Positions 1 through 11,950 of a stretch of 64,000 bases of DNA are shown here, piece by piece. Within the stretch, counting starts at the first letter, position 1; every line of letters begins with the position of its first letter. Source of the DNA: Qipengyuania vulgaris (GTDB lineage: Bacteria > Pseudomonadota > Alphaproteobacteria > Sphingomonadales > Sphingomonadaceae); the NCBI RefSeq assembly GCF_009827325.1, contig NZ_WTYC01000004.1, positions 124,001 to 188,000 of the forward strand, in the 5' to 3' direction. A program made the translations under genes and the position numbers. The notes under the pieces were generated by a model that saw nothing but the letters and a program-made list of their open reading frames with translations, ran no database searches and was not told the origin of the DNA.

Positions 1-19
1 CAATCGAACCGGAAGCGAA

Positions 20-2679
<2,660 letters not shown>

Positions 2680-2683
<4 letters not shown>

Positions 2684-3438
2684 TCTTTCCAACCAGTTAG
2701 AGTCAGGATCTCGAAGTTTTCGAGAACCCGTTCATTGCCGTTGCGGGTACTGAGAAATGTAGAACGGGCCCGCTCGAGAGCAGCCTTGCCGAGCGGCGGA
2801 GCGGCGCTCGAAAGGCTTGACGTCAAACCCTGATCGCGCAGGTCGGACACCAGCCGATCGAGCGATGGGAAGGCGACTTCCAGGCTCCGGCTGTCGACGA
2901 CCTGCCGCCTGAACAGCGCGCGTTGCATCAGGGCAGAACCCGCCGCATTGTCGACCAGCGGATGCATGCGCGGTGCCGGACGATCGGGTTCCGCCGCGAT
3001 CATGGCACGGCGCAGGTTGGCAAGGCTGCCCGCCCCGATGATGGATGCGATGAGGATGCCTCCCTCCGCCAGTGCCGCGCGCAGGTGGAGAAGGGCGCCG
3101 GGCAGGTCGTTGACCCGGTCCAGCGACGCCAGGCTGACGATCAGGTCGTAGGGCGCGCCTTCGAGCGGGACCTCTTCATCGATGGTCGCGACATTGGCCT
3201 CTTCGACAGTCGATCCGCGGCCGCGCAGCGAAAGCGCGAGGGTGCCCGTCCAGTCGCCGATCACAAGCACCTTGGCGGGTTCGAAACGCATGAATTCCAG
3301 CCGGTCGAGCACATCCTCGACCATGTCGTCGAACACATAACGCGCCGCATCGCGCTGCGACTGGCGTACGAGCGCCCTGCGATATCCTGCCTTGCGGCGC
3401 TGGCGACTGAATATACGAGGAGGTGCCTTGGTATCCAT
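2680..3438 (-). CDS. SAM-dependent methyltransferase, BioC/NDUFAF5-like
   Basis: The roughly 252-residue protein has a class I methyltransferase core: the AdoMet motif region reads VLVIGDWTGTLALSL, followed by YDLIVSLASLDRVNDLPGALLHL, a typical post-motif II stretch. I start it at the ATG at 3438 (MDTKAPPRIF) because the upstream extension would overlap comF on the other strand and looks non-conserved. A methyltransferase of this type divergent from comF is a common alphaproteobacterial arrangement. By resemblance it could be a NDUFAF5-like complex I assembly factor or a BioC-like enzyme; the substrate cannot be read from the sequence. Confidence 0.8.
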
Positions 3439-3508
3439 CGCCGCCCCCGATGCCGTGCTTGCAACTCCCGTGCAAGTCGTGCAGCGAGTTCCCATGGGGA
3501 GAGTAACC

Positions 3509-4258
3509 ATGCTGCGGCGGGCTGCGGGGGAGGGCATCGCGCCATTCGTGGACCTTGTCTATCCGCCGCGATGCCCGGCGTGCGGCGAAGGTACCGGCGA
3601 ACAGGGCGGACTATGCGCGATCTGCTGGTCGGACCTCGCCATTCCGGGAAACCCTTCATGCGCATCATGCCAGCGGCCTTTCGGGGATAGCGGGCCAGCG
3701 GAAGGTGCGATCTGCGCCCCATGCCTGGGTAATCCGCCGGTTCACGACGGTATCGCAGCAGGCACACTCTACACCGATACCTCGCGCAAGCTCGTGCTGG
3801 CTCTCAAACATGGCCGGCGAATCGCACTCGCTCCGCTGCTCGCAAGGCTGATCGCCGCCCGCATCCCGCCGTGCGAGGAAGAACGGCTCTTGATCCCGGT
3901 TCCATTGCATCGCTGGCGGCTGTGGCAGCGCGGGTTCAACCAAGCGGCACTGCTGGCCCGCGAACTGGGCAAAGCAGGATGCGACCGGGTCGTGGTGGAC
4001 GGTCTTGTGCGGACAAAGCGCACCCCGATCCTAGGCGGAATGGGAGCGAAAGCGCGGGCGATGGTTCTGGGAGGTGCAATTGCGGTGCGCAGGCCCGATG
4101 CGGTCAAGGGGCGCCACATCCTGCTCGTCGACGATGTTCTCACCAGCGGCGCAACCAGCACGGCGTGCGTCAAAGCGCTGAAGCGGGCGGGAGCGAAGAG
4201 TGTCGTCATTGCGTGTTTCGCAAGGGTACTCGACGAGGCGCTCGATCACGCCAGATAA
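3509..4258 (+). CDS. comF: ComF family double zinc ribbon / phosphoribosyltransferase protein
   Basis: The N-terminal zinc-ribbon region has paired cysteines (PPRCPACG, LCAICW, CASCQ, ICAPC). The C-terminal PRTase-like domain carries the PRPP loop HILLVDDVLTSGATS. This is the standard ComF architecture (about 250 residues). ComF is needed for DNA uptake in naturally transformable bacteria and is widely conserved in others, where its role is unclear. I chose the ATG at 3509 because GGGGAGAG sits just upstream; an in-frame ATG at 3494 is the alternative. It is divergent from the methyltransferase gene, and its 3' end faces the terminator of the putative RNA at 4257-4490. Confidence 0.9.
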   Translation: MLRRAAGEGIAPFVDLVYPPRCPACGEGTGEQGGLCAICWSDLAIPGNPSCASCQRPFGDSGPAEGAICAPCLGNPPVHDGIAAGTLYTDTSRKLVLALKHGRRIALAPLLARLIAARIPPCEEERLLIPVPLHRWRLWQRGFNQAALLARELGKAGCDRVVVDGLVRTKRTPILGGMGAKARAMVLGGAIAVRRPDAVKGRHILLVDDVLTSGATSTACVKALKRAGAKSVVIACFARVLDEALDHAR

Positions 4259-4290
4259 ACGAAACGCCCGGAGTCCGAAGACCCCGGGCG
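4257..4290 (-). terminator. Intrinsic terminator with TTCG tetraloop
   Basis: On the minus strand CGCCCGGGGTC, loop TTCG, GACTCCGGGCG gives an 11-bp stem with one G-T pair, followed by TTTCGTTT. The T-rich tract exists only in the minus orientation, so this should end the RNA reading towards comF rather than comF itself. Confidence 0.75.
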
Positions 4291-4490
4291 CCACGTGACG
4301 AAATACACCGGACCTGTCTTTCGACTTAAGTGCAGCCCCCCAGCATGCACCAGATCCTATCCCTCATCGTTACCGGATGCGCCGCGTGTAAACCCCCATG
4401 CGGCTGCGAATCCGGGACCCCCTGAACCTGGCGCTCTGTTGGCACCGATGCTCCGGCGGGCAAGCCTCACGTGCTTGCTGAGGTGATACA
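4257..4490 (-). ncRNA. Putative structured small RNA (6S-like rod fold, unassigned)
   Basis: The 346 bp between comF and hisI contain no convincing gene but have strong secondary structure when read on the minus strand. Nested complementary blocks form an irregular rod: CACGTGA (4467-4473) with TCACGTG (4292-4298), then CGCCGGA with TCCGGTG, GCGCCAG with CTGGTGC, and CCCGGAT with ATCCGG around an apical CCGC/GCGG loop. A strong intrinsic terminator lies at the 3' side. A long interrupted hairpin with a large internal bubble recalls 6S RNA, but I find no diagnostic sequence for 6S, SRP, tmRNA or RNase P. The 5' end is a guess. Confidence 0.45.
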
Positions 4491-4603
4491 TCTCCTAAAA
4501 TGACCGTTCATCAAACAGCGTTCTATCGCTAGTATCGATTTTGGACATCCCTTGTGGTGATCCTGCAACAGCCTGTCGCATATATACAATTTCAGGAGCA
4601 TTC

Positions 4604-4978
4604 GTGGGCGGAGATCAAAAAGGCATCGAGCAAGGCACTACCTTCGTGCCGAAATTCGACCAACAAGGGTTACTGAGCGCGGTCGTGCAAGACTGCTCGA
4701 CGGATCGTATTCTCATGCTTGCTTTCATGGATCGCGAGGCTCTCGACGCGACCGTTTCCACGGGAGTGGCACACTTTCACTCCCGTTCGCGGGCGCGACT
4801 GTGGAAGAAAGGCGAAAGCTCCGGCAACGTCCTGAACGTCGAGGAAATCCTCGTAGATTGCGATCAGGATGCGCTGATCCTGCGCTGTCGTCCCGCGGGC
4901 CCGACTTGTCATACCGGGGCGGTGAGCTGCTTCTATCGCAAGCTCGAAGGCGGCATTCTCCAACCCGTCAATTCTTGA
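4604..4978 (+). CDS. hisI: Phosphoribosyl-AMP cyclohydrolase
   Basis: This catalyses the third step of histidine synthesis, hydrolysing phosphoribosyl-AMP. The roughly 124-residue length is normal for stand-alone HisI. Diagnostic segments are WKKGESSGNV, the metal-binding DCDQDALIL and GPTCHTGAVSCFYR. The start is the GTG at 4604, which has AGGAG at 4594-4598; an upstream ATG at 4541 would add 21 unrelated residues and lacks such a site. TACAAT at 4585-4590 could be a -10 box. No other his genes are nearby, so it is expressed apart from the main his operon. Confidence 0.93.
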   Translation: MGGDQKGIEQGTTFVPKFDQQGLLSAVVQDCSTDRILMLAFMDREALDATVSTGVAHFHSRSRARLWKKGESSGNVLNVEEILVDCDQDALILRCRPAGPTCHTGAVSCFYRKLEGGILQPVNS

Positions 4979-4994
4979 CGCTTACGTAAACGTT
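4977..4994. promoter_or_regulatory. Imperfect palindrome upstream of MerR-family gene, candidate operator
   Basis: GACGCTTACGTAAACGTT is an imperfect 18-bp palindrome (14 of 18 positions self-complementary) around TTACGTAA. It lies 17 bp before the MerR-family start codon. MerR regulators bind palindromes between promoter elements and often regulate their own gene, so this is a natural autoregulatory site; binding is inferred. Confidence 0.4.
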
Positions 4995-5011
4995 GGGTTA
5001 GAGATGTCGGC

Positions 5012-5455
5012 ATGACCCAGCCGCTTCCCAATACTGATAACGGGCGCCGCCATGCCGGTGCCCATCTCGACCGGCCCGACAAGCTCGAACGTGAGCAGTT
5101 TTCGATCTCGGACCTGACCAGCGAATTCGATTGTACGGCCCGTGCCCTCCGGTTTTACGAGGATGAGGGCCTGATCGCGCCATCGCGGGTGGGATTGACG
5201 CGGATTTATTCGAAGCGCGATCGTGCGCGGCTTGCATGGATCATGCGCGCCAAGAACGTGGGTTTCTCACTCACCGAGATTCGTGAGATGATCGATCTTT
5301 ACGATCTCGACGACGGCCGCGCCGAGCAGCGCCGGGTTACGCTGGAAAAATGCCGCAAGCATGTCGCCAAACTGAAGGCACAACGTGCCGATATAGATAG
5401 CTCGATCAAGGAGCTTTCCGAATTCATCACTCTGGTCGAAGACCAGCTCGACTGA
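5012..5455 (+). CDS. MerR-family transcriptional regulator, LiuR-like
   Basis: The 147-residue protein has a winged-helix MerR domain (FSISDLTSEFDCTARALRFY through GFSLTEIREMIDLYD, residues about 30-95). An effector-poor C-terminal coiled coil (LEKCRKHVAKLKAQRADIDSSIKEL) follows. The start of the DNA-binding domain sits behind about 30 unconserved residues. It has no metal-binding cysteine pair of the MerR/CueR type. The acyl-CoA dehydrogenase gene begins 58 bp downstream on the same strand, which fits regulators of branched-chain amino acid or fatty acid catabolism such as LiuR. The regulated genes and ligand are inferred. Confidence 0.85.
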   Translation: MTQPLPNTDNGRRHAGAHLDRPDKLEREQFSISDLTSEFDCTARALRFYEDEGLIAPSRVGLTRIYSKRDRARLAWIMRAKNVGFSLTEIREMIDLYDLDDGRAEQRRVTLEKCRKHVAKLKAQRADIDSSIKELSEFITLVEDQLD

Positions 5456-5513
5456 CTCCTCTCACTCCCCGGCGAGACGCCACCCCAACGACACTCTCTC
5501 CTAAGGACGAACA

Positions 5514-7319
5514 ATGCCCACCTACACCGCACCCGCCCGCGACGCCCGCTTCATCATCAACGAATTGCTGGGACTGGCGAGCTACGGAAACCTGTCCGGA
5601 TTCGAAATGGCCTCGGAAGATGTCGTGGAAGCCGTCATCAACGAAGGCGGCAAGTTTTGCGCCGAGGTGCTCGCCCCGCTCAATCGCATTGGTGACGAGC
5701 ATGGCTGCGTTCGCAATGAAGACGGATCAGTAACGACGCCTCCCGGTTTCAAGGAGGCATTCGACCAGTTCCGCGAAGCGGGCTGGGGCACGATCTCCGC
5801 TCCCGAAGAGTTCGGTGGGCAGGGCATGCCTCATGTTCTGGGGTTCGTGATGGAAGAATTCATCTCTAGCGCGAACCAGGCCTTCGGCATGTATCCGGGC
5901 CTTACCAATGGCGCGATTTCGGCGCTCATTGCCAAGGGTTCGGACGAACAAAAGGCGATGTACCTGCCCAAGATGATCTCGAACGAGTGGACGGGCACCA
6001 TGAACCTGACCGAGCCCCATTGCGGGACCGACCTTGGCATGATTCGCACCAAGGCTGAGCCGCAGGGCGATGACAGCTATTCGATCACCGGCACCAAGAT
6101 CTTCATTTCGGCGGGCGAACACGACATGTCCGAGAACATCATCCATCTCGTTCTCGCCAAGACCCCCGGTGCCCCCGACAGCAGCAAGGGCATTTCCCTT
6201 TTCGTGGTGCCGAAGTTCCTCGTGAACGAAGACGGTTCGGTAGGCGAGCGTAACGGTGTGATGTGCGGCTCGATCGAAGAAAAGATGGGCATTCACGGCA
6301 ACTCCACCTGCGTCCTCAACTACGACGGCGCGAAAGGCTGGCTGGTCGGCGAGGAGAACAAAGGGCTCGCTGCCATGTTCATCATGATGAACGCGGCGCG
6401 CCTCGGTGTCGGCATCCAGGGTCTGAGCCAGGCTGAAGTCGCCTATCAGAACGCAGTCGCCTATGCGCTCGACCGTCGGCAAGGTCGCGCATTGACCGGT
6501 CCGGCGGAGCCCGAGCAGCAGGCCGATCCGATCTTCGTCCACCCCGATGTCCGCCGCATGTTGATGGACGCGAAAGCCTTCACCGAAGGCATGCGCGCTC
6601 TTGCACTATGGGGCGGTCTGCTCGTCGATCTGATCCACAAGGCCGAAACCGAGGAAGAGCGAGAGGAAGCCGACCTGCTTCTCGGCCTGATGACCCCCGT
6701 GATCAAAGGCTACGGCACCGACAAGGGCTATGAAGTCGCTACCAACATGCAGCAGGTCTTCGGCGGCCATGGCTACATCGAGGAATGGGGCATGAGCCAG
6801 TTTGTCCGCGATGCGCGCATCGCCCAGATCTACGAAGGCACCAATGGCGTTCAGGCGATGGACCTTTGTGGCCGCAAGCTCGCCCAGAAGGGCGGAGCCG
6901 GGGTGCAGGCCTTCTTCAAGCATGTGGGCGATGAAATTGCTGCGGCGAAGGAAGTCGACGAATTGAAAGACATGGCCGAACAGCTCGAAAAGGCGCTCGG
7001 TCAGCAGCAGGGGGCGACCATGTGGTTCATGCAGAACGCCATGCAGAACCCCAATCACCTCGGGGCAGGTGCGCACCACTACATGCACATCATGGGCATT
7101 GTGACTCTCGGTCTGATGTGGCTGAAAATGGCCAAGGTGGCACAGACGAAACTCGGCAGCGCTGGCGACGACAAGGCGTTCTACGAGCAGAAGCTGGCCA
7201 CGGCGCGTTATTATATGGACCGTTACCTGCCCGATGCCGGCGCGCTGCGCCGCAAGCTGGAAGCTGGCAGCGACAGCCTGATGGCGCTGGGCGAGGATGC
7301 CTTCCAGACCGCCGCCTGA
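5514..7319 (+). CDS. Acyl-CoA dehydrogenase (C-terminal-extended family)
   Basis: The 601-residue FAD enzyme performs alpha,beta-dehydrogenation of acyl-CoA in beta-oxidation. It has the order Acyl-CoA_dh_N, middle domain ([16 protein letters not shown], then [15 protein letters not shown]), and C-terminal catalytic domain ([38 protein letters not shown]). The extra C-terminal domain of about 130 residues is typical of the 590-600-residue AidB/FadE5-like group. AAGGA at 5501-5505 precedes the ATG. It is probably controlled by the MerR-type regulator just upstream. Chain-length preference cannot be deduced. A strong bidirectional terminator follows at 7341-7370. Confidence 0.93.
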   Translation: MPTYTAPARDARFIINELLGLASYGNLSGFEMASEDVVEAVINEGGKFCAEVLAPLNRIGDEHGCVRNEDGSVTTPPGFKEAFDQFREAGWGTISAPEEFGGQGMPHVLGFVMEEFISSANQAFGMYPGLTNGAISALIAKGSDEQKAMYLPKMISNEWTGTMNLTEPHCGTDLGMIRTKAEPQGDDSYSITGTKIFISAGEHDMSENIIHLVLAKTPGAPDSSKGISLFVVPKFLVNEDGSVGERNGVMCGSIEEKMGIHGNSTCVLNYDGAKGWLVGEENKGLAAMFIMMNAARLGVGIQGLSQAEVAYQNAVAYALDRRQGRALTGPAEPEQQADPIFVHPDVRRMLMDAKAFTEGMRALALWGGLLVDLIHKAETEEEREEADLLLGLMTPVIKGYGTDKGYEVATNMQQVFGGHGYIEEWGMSQFVRDARIAQIYEGTNGVQAMDLCGRKLAQKGGAGVQAFFKHVGDEIAAAKEVDELKDMAEQLEKALGQQQGATMWFMQNAMQNPNHLGAGAHHYMHIMGIVTLGLMWLKMAKVAQTKLGSAGDDKAFYEQKLATARYYMDRYLPDAGALRRKLEAGSDSLMALGEDAFQTAA

Positions 7320-7340
7320 TAGCGAGCTTTGGCAAAAGAG

Positions 7341-7370
7341 AAGGGCGCCCTCCGCGAGGAGAGCGCCCTT
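7341..7370. terminator. Bidirectional intrinsic terminator
   Basis: AAGGGCGC (7341-7348) pairs with GCGCCCTT (7363-7370), and CTCC/GGAG extends the stem inside. TCTTGT follows on the plus strand, and CTCTTTT follows when read on the minus strand. It separates the convergent acyl-CoA dehydrogenase and cysK genes and can serve both. Confidence 0.8.
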
Positions 7371-7395
7371 TCTTGTATTCAAGCCTGGTCAGATA

Positions 7396-8316
7396 CTATT
7401 CGGTCGGCAGGAAATCCGGCACCGATAGGTAACGCTCGCCTGTGTCGTAGTTGAAGCCGAGGATACGGCTGCCTGCATCGAGCCCTGGAAGTTTCTTGGC
7501 GATCGCGGCGAGGGTCGCCCCGCTCGAGATTCCCACCAGCAAACCTTCCTCTGCGGCGCATCTGCGCGCCCACTCCTTGGCATCTTCCGGTTCGACCTGG
7601 ATCGCCCCGTCGATTGCCGAGGTGTGCAGGTTTTCCGGTACGAAGCCTGCACCGATACCCTGGATGGGATGGGGGCCAGGCTGACCGCCACTGATTACGG
7701 GTGAGCCGGTCGGCTCGACGGCATAGGCCTTCATGCCGGTCCAGGTTTCTTTCAGTACCTCGGCGCAGCCGGTGAGGTGGCCGCCTGTGCCGACGCCGGT
7801 AATCATCACGTCGATCGGCTCGTTAGCGAAGTCTGCGAGGATTTCGCGCGCCGTGGTCCGTTTGTGCACTTCGAAGTTGGACGGATTGTCGAACTGGCTC
7901 GGCATCCATGCACCTTCGGTTTTCTGGACGAGCTCGTGCGCGCGTTCGATCGCCCCTTTCATGCCGCCTTCCTTGGGTGTCAGGTCGAAGGTCGCACCAT
8001 AGGCGAGCATCAGCCGGCGACGCTCGAGGCTCATGCTTTCAGGCATCACGAGGACGAGCTTGTAGCCCTTGACCGCGGCCGCCATCGCCAGGCCGATGCC
8101 GGTGTTGCCGCTGGTCGGCTCGATGATCGTTCCGCCCGGCTTGAGCTTGCCGTCCTTTGCTGCGTCTTCGACCATCGCGAGGCCGATACGATCCTTGATC
8201 GAACCGCCGGGATTGGCACGCTCGCTCTTCACCCAGACCTCGTGGTCGGGAAACAGGCGCGCAAGGCGAATGTGCGGCGTACCGCCAATGGTTTCTAGGA
8301 CTGACTGGGCTTTCAT
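7396..8316 (-). CDS. cysK: Cysteine synthase A (O-acetylserine sulfhydrylase)
   Basis: This PLP enzyme makes cysteine from O-acetylserine and sulfide. The 306-residue length is standard. The PLP lysine is Lys41 in [13 protein letters not shown], the substrate-binding loop is [13 protein letters not shown], and the phosphate-binding turn is [13 protein letters not shown]. The ATG overlaps the stop codon of the upstream MFS gene by 4 nt (ATGA), so the two are co-transcribed and translationally coupled. Pairing with an exporter-like MFS protein is unusual. CysK and CysM are close relatives; residue pattern and length favour CysK. Confidence 0.93.
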   Translation of the reverse strand: MKAQSVLETIGGTPHIRLARLFPDHEVWVKSERANPGGSIKDRIGLAMVEDAAKDGKLKPGGTIIEPTSGNTGIGLAMAAAVKGYKLVLVMPESMSLERRRLMLAYGATFDLTPKEGGMKGAIERAHELVQKTEGAWMPSQFDNPSNFEVHKRTTAREILADFANEPIDVMITGVGTGGHLTGCAEVLKETWTGMKAYAVEPTGSPVISGGQPGPHPIQGIGAGFVPENLHTSAIDGAIQVEPEDAKEWARRCAAEEGLLVGISSGATLAAIAKKLPGLDAGSRILGFNYDTGERYLSVPDFLPTE

Positions 8317-9620
8317 GGGATCTGCTCCTGCAGCTTTTCTTCGGGTGTCTGTTCTTGCAATTCTTCAGGCGGGTCGAAGGTCCTCGTTGTGCGAAGAACG
8401 GGAAAAATCTTCGTCCAGGCCGCCACCGTTATGAGCGCACCCGCCCCGCCGCTGACGACCGCGGCAACCGGACCTATCGCATAAGCCAAGCTGCCGGAAA
8501 AGAAGTCGCCGAATTCGTTCGAGGCGCTGATGGTCAGCAGGCTGACTGACGAGACCCTCCCGCGCTTCTCGTCGGGCGTATGCAGCTGGATCAGCGACTG
8601 GCGGATATATACGCTGAACATGTCCGCCGCGCCAACGATGAAGAGCATCGCAAGGCTTAGGGGCATCGAGGTCGACACGCCGAAAACGATTGTTGCCACA
8701 CCGAAAATGGCGACGGCCCAGAGCATCTTGGGCCCGACCTGCGTCTTGAGCGGACGGAAGCTGAACCATAGTGCAGTGAGCGCAGCGCCAACGGCAGGGG
8801 CCATGGCGAGCTGCGCCAGACCGGTCTCGCCTACCTGCAGGATATCGCGTGCATAGACCGGGAAAAGCGCCGTCGCGCCGGCGAGGAATACTGCGAAGAG
8901 GTCCAGCGTAATCGCGCCGAGGACCATCTTGTTGCGCACGACGTAGCGCAGCCCTTCGACCATCGCGTGGATCGGGCGCTGGTTCTGCGGACGGGGCGGC
9001 TGCGGGACCTTGCCGATGAAGGAGAGGGCAGTGATCGAGACCAAGAACAGCCCGCCGGCGACGATATAGGGAAGGGAAGGAAAGACGGCATAGAAATAGC
9101 CCCCGACCGCAGGACCGACGATCATGCCGACCTGCCAGGAAATGCTCGACAGGGCGATGGCATTCGGCAGGATTGCCTTGGGAACGAGGTTCGGAGCGAG
9201 CGCGGACAGGGCCGGACCGGCAAAGGCGCGGGCAATGCCTAGGAGGATCGCGACGCCGAAAATCCAGGGCAGGACAATGGTGTCGGTCCATGTCAGCCAC
9301 GCCAATATTCCGGCGCACAGGAGCTGCAGAAGGACAGTCAGTCGACCGAGATTCCGGCGGTCGAAATGATCAGCTGCCCAGCCCGAGAAGGGCGTAAGCA
9401 GGAACAAGGGCACGAATTGCAGCAAGCCGATCAAGGCCAGCTGACCCGAAGCTTCGCCCACACCCATCCCGCCGTCGCGCGCGATATTGTAGGTCTGCCA
9501 CCCGATGATCAGCATCATCGCGTACTGCGCCAGGGTCATCGACAGGCGGGAAAGCCAGTAGGCGCGAAAATTGGCTATGCGGAGCGGAGAGGTGTCCGGG
9601 GAGGCGATGTCTGGTGTCAC
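8313..9620 (-). CDS. MFS transporter (EntS-like, MFS_3)
   Basis: The 435-residue protein has about 12 hydrophobic segments. The N-terminal signature [31 protein letters not shown] and [15 protein letters not shown] (cytosolic loop 2-3 motif) place it in the EntS/MFS_3 drug- or siderophore-exporter group. It starts at GTG 9620. The C-terminus is a charged tail with a repeated EEKLQEQ-type stretch ([14 protein letters not shown]). It overlaps cysK by 4 nt, so a role in exporting cysteine or a sulfur compound is conceivable but is only inference from context. Confidence 0.85.
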   Translation of the reverse strand: MTPDIASPDTSPLRIANFRAYWLSRLSMTLAQYAMMLIIGWQTYNIARDGGMGVGEASGQLALIGLLQFVPLFLLTPFSGWAADHFDRRNLGRLTVLLQLLCAGILAWLTWTDTIVLPWIFGVAILLGIARAFAGPALSALAPNLVPKAILPNAIALSSISWQVGMIVGPAVGGYFYAVFPSLPYIVAGGLFLVSITALSFIGKVPQPPRPQNQRPIHAMVEGLRYVVRNKMVLGAITLDLFAVFLAGATALFPVYARDILQVGETGLAQLAMAPAVGAALTALWFSFRPLKTQVGPKMLWAVAIFGVATIVFGVSTSMPLSLAMLFIVGAADMFSVYIRQSLIQLHTPDEKRGRVSSVSLLTISASNEFGDFFSGSLAYAIGPVAAVVSGGAGALITVAAWTKIFPVLRTTRTFDPPEELQEQTPEEKLQEQIP

Positions 9621-9694
9621 GCCGGACGCATGGCAGGCGCCCCTTCGCTTGTGAAGAGACGCCTGCTTGCTCGATTAAAAAGAGATGTTGGCGT

Positions 9695-10033
9695 TCAGCG
9701 CAGCTTGCGCAGGCGCGGGTTGGGCTGAAGCGTGTCGATCATCGAGAGGAAATCGTCGACCCGAATGATCCGTTCGAACTGAAAGCCCGCGCGGTTGTCG
9801 CGGCACCAGATGCAGTAGGCTTCGATGCGGCCGATGACCGGTAGGCGCACGACAACCCGCTCACCGCGATTGATGGCGTCAGCATCGTCGATCATGAAAC
9901 CATTGGCTGAAATGTTCGCGATATGCATCCGCATGTCGCCCTTGCCGAAATGCTCCGCGATGACCGGGTGGTCTACCGGGTGCCGCGCCATCCGGCGCTG
10001 GTCGGTTACGCTGAGTTGTGCTCCGGCGCTCAT
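9695..10033 (-). CDS. PilZ-domain protein
   Basis: The 112-residue protein is one PilZ domain: an arginine-rich N-terminal segment (QRRMARHPVDHP) followed by the NxSxxG motif in NISANGFMI. PilZ domains bind cyclic di-GMP through exactly these elements and act as small adaptors for motility, polysaccharide production or cell-cycle outputs. It sits alone between the MFS gene and tyrS, so its target is unknown. The C-terminus is basic (NPRLRKLR). Confidence 0.8.
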   Translation of the reverse strand: MSAGAQLSVTDQRRMARHPVDHPVIAEHFGKGDMRMHIANISANGFMIDDADAINRGERVVVRLPVIGRIEAYCIWCRDNRAGFQFERIIRVDDFLSMIDTLQPNPRLRKLR

Positions 10034-10145
10034 GCGGCTTGAACCCTTTTGATGTTCTCGTGACCAGCCCGTTATCGCCTAGAATGGCGAATAAATGGTA
10101 AACCGGAATGTAAGAACCGCGAAATTCTTGTTCGCCAAATATATG

Positions 10146-11375
10146 TCAGCGGCGGATAATTGCGTGCTTCTTTTTGCCCAGCGACAGTTTCAGTTCCGCG
10201 CCTTCGCCGACTTCCAGCAGGTAGCCTGCATCGCTTACCGTCTGGCCATCCACCTTGACGGCGCCTTCGGCCAATTTGCGTTTTGCTTCCTTGCCCGACG
10301 CGGTGAAGCCCAGCTCCGTAAGCACGGCACCGATGCGCATGCCGTCGGGGCCGACTTCGAGCGAGGGGAGGTCGCCGCCCGCTCCGCCGCCGGCGAAAGT
10401 CTCCGCCGCGGTCTTCTCTGCCGATACCGCTGCGTCCCTTCCGCGAACAAGCGCGGTGACTTCATTGGCAAGAACGGTCTTCGCTCGGTTGATCTCCGCC
10501 CCATCAAGCGCTTCCAGCTCGGTGATTTCATCCAGCGGAAGGTCCGTGAAAAGGCGCAGGAAACGGCCGACATCCCGGTCGTCCACATTGCGCCAGTATT
10601 GCCAGAAATCGTAATTGGGGAGCTGCGCCTCGTTCAGCCAGACGGCACCGGCGGCGGTCTTGCCCATCTTGGCTCCGTCCGCCGTCGTCAAAAGCGGCGT
10701 CGTCAGGCCGAACAGCTCGCTGCCGTCCATCCGGCGCGCAAGCTCCATGCCGTTGACGATATTGCCCCACTGATCGCTTCCGCCCATCTGCAGGCGGCAG
10801 TCATAGCGCAGCGCGAGTTCGCGGTAGTCGTAGGCCTGGAGGATCATGTAATTGAATTCGAGGAACGTCAGCGGCTGTTCCCGATCGAGCCGCAATTTGA
10901 CCGAATCGAATGTCAGCATGCGATTGACCGTGAAGTGCGGCCCGACGTTCCGCAGAAGTTCGATGTAACCGAGCTTGCTGAGCCATTCGTCGTTGTCGAC
11001 CATGATTGCATCGGTCGGACCGTCGCCAAAAGTAAGCAGGCGTTCGAACACTTGCCGGATCCCGGCGACATTCTCCGCGATGATCTTATCGTTCATCAGC
11101 CGCCGACTCTCGTCGCGTCCACTGGGATCGCCGATCTTGCCGGTTCCTCCGCCCATGACGACGATCGGCTTGTGCCCGGCCTGCTGGAGCCTGCGCAGCA
11201 TCATGATCTGCACGAGGCTGCCGATATGAAGCGACGGCGCGGTGGGATCGAACCCGATATACCCGGGAACGATCTGCCGCGCGGCAAGGGCGTCCAATCC
11301 CTCAGCATCGGTAATCTGGTGGATATAGCCGCGCTCTTCGAGCAGACGCAGGAGATCGGATTGGTAGGTGCTCAT
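10146..11375 (-). CDS. tyrS: Tyrosyl-tRNA synthetase
   Basis: This 409-residue class Ic aminoacyl-tRNA synthetase charges tRNA-Tyr. The Rossmann catalytic domain has the HIGH-type motif HIGS (residues 50-53, in FDPTAPSLHIGS). The KMSKS equivalent is KMGKT (in GAKMGKTAAGAVWL). The C-terminal S4 RNA-binding domain ends the protein (GSGKEAKRKLAEGAVKVDGQ-like region). It is divergent from the DOMON-like gene, with 26 bp between start codons, so the two promoters must overlap or lie inside coding sequence. Confidence 0.97.
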   Translation of the reverse strand: MSTYQSDLLRLLEERGYIHQITDAEGLDALAARQIVPGYIGFDPTAPSLHIGSLVQIMMLRRLQQAGHKPIVVMGGGTGKIGDPSGRDESRRLMNDKIIAENVAGIRQVFERLLTFGDGPTDAIMVDNDEWLSKLGYIELLRNVGPHFTVNRMLTFDSVKLRLDREQPLTFLEFNYMILQAYDYRELALRYDCRLQMGGSDQWGNIVNGMELARRMDGSELFGLTTPLLTTADGAKMGKTAAGAVWLNEAQLPNYDFWQYWRNVDDRDVGRFLRLFTDLPLDEITELEALDGAEINRAKTVLANEVTALVRGRDAAVSAEKTAAETFAGGGAGGDLPSLEVGPDGMRIGAVLTELGFTASGKEAKRKLAEGAVKVDGQTVSDAGYLLEVGEGAELKLSLGKKKHAIIRR

Positions 11376-11401
11376 GATGGAGCGCCCGCTAGCATGGGGA
11401 T

Positions 11402-11950
11402 TTGGCTTTGGAAACGCATGAACTCTCGGCTCACCGGGCCTATCCGCCCCTGGAGGTATCTGCCGTATCCGCGCGGATCGTCTCGCGCGATGGCAACTGG
11501 TTGCGTTTGCGCTGGAGAATCGAGGGATCAGGCAAGCTGGTCGTGCCTTCCTTCGCCGGGAAGGGAAGGGGTGATGAACTGTGGCGTACGACCTGCTTCG
11601 AACTGTTCGTGAAGCCCGATGGCGGGAATGCCTATTGCGAGTTCAACCTTTCTCCTTCCGAGCGCTGGGCGGCCTACGACTTTTCTTCGGCGCGAGAGGG
11701 TATGGAAGACAGGCCTTCTCCACGCGAGCCGAAATGTACTATGCGGCAGGGCAGCAGCTTTGCGATCTTCGATGCGGCGATCCCTGCCGGTGCGTTACCC
11801 GCAGGCGATTGCTCGGCGGGAATGACTTGCGTGCTGGAAGAAGTAGGCGGGATCAAAAGCTTCTGGGCGCTCGACCATTCACGCGCCGAACCAGATTTCC
11901 ATGATCCCGCTTGCTTCACCGCTCGCCTTGTTGCACCGACGCCTGCATGA
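11402..11950 (+). CDS. DOMON-like domain protein
   Basis: About 182 residues, with a carbohydrate/haem-binding-like beta-sandwich pattern: ELWRTTCFELFVKPDGGNAYCEFNLSPS, then WAAYDF. This is what is annotated as DOMON-like domain protein in sphingomonads. No signal peptide is visible. The first in-frame start is a TTG at 11402, preceded by TGGGGAT; the true start is uncertain. It overlaps the following NamZ-like gene by 4 nt (ATGA), so both are probably translated together. The function of the family is unknown. Confidence 0.75.
   Translation: MALETHELSAHRAYPPLEVSAVSARIVSRDGNWLRLRWRIEGSGKLVVPSFAGKGRGDELWRTTCFELFVKPDGGNAYCEFNLSPSERWAAYDFSSAREGMEDRPSPREPKCTMRQGSSFAIFDAAIPAGALPAGDCSAGMTCVLEEVGGIKSFWALDHSRAEPDFHDPACFTARLVAPTPA

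Noticed and set aside
4295-4486. 63-codon open frame inside the comF-hisI gap
   Set aside because: It lies in the structured RNA region, has no ribosome site, and has Cys/Pro-rich non-biological composition; base pairing explains the sequence better.
4257-4490. SRP RNA, tmRNA or RNase P RNA
   Set aside because: The SRP GNAR tetraloop with GGAAG, the tmRNA tag and T-arm, and the RNase P GAGGAAAGUC core are all absent on both strands.
10095-11612. 505-codon plus-strand frame antisense to tyrS
   Set aside because: tyrS on the minus strand has all synthetase motifs, and the plus frame has none.
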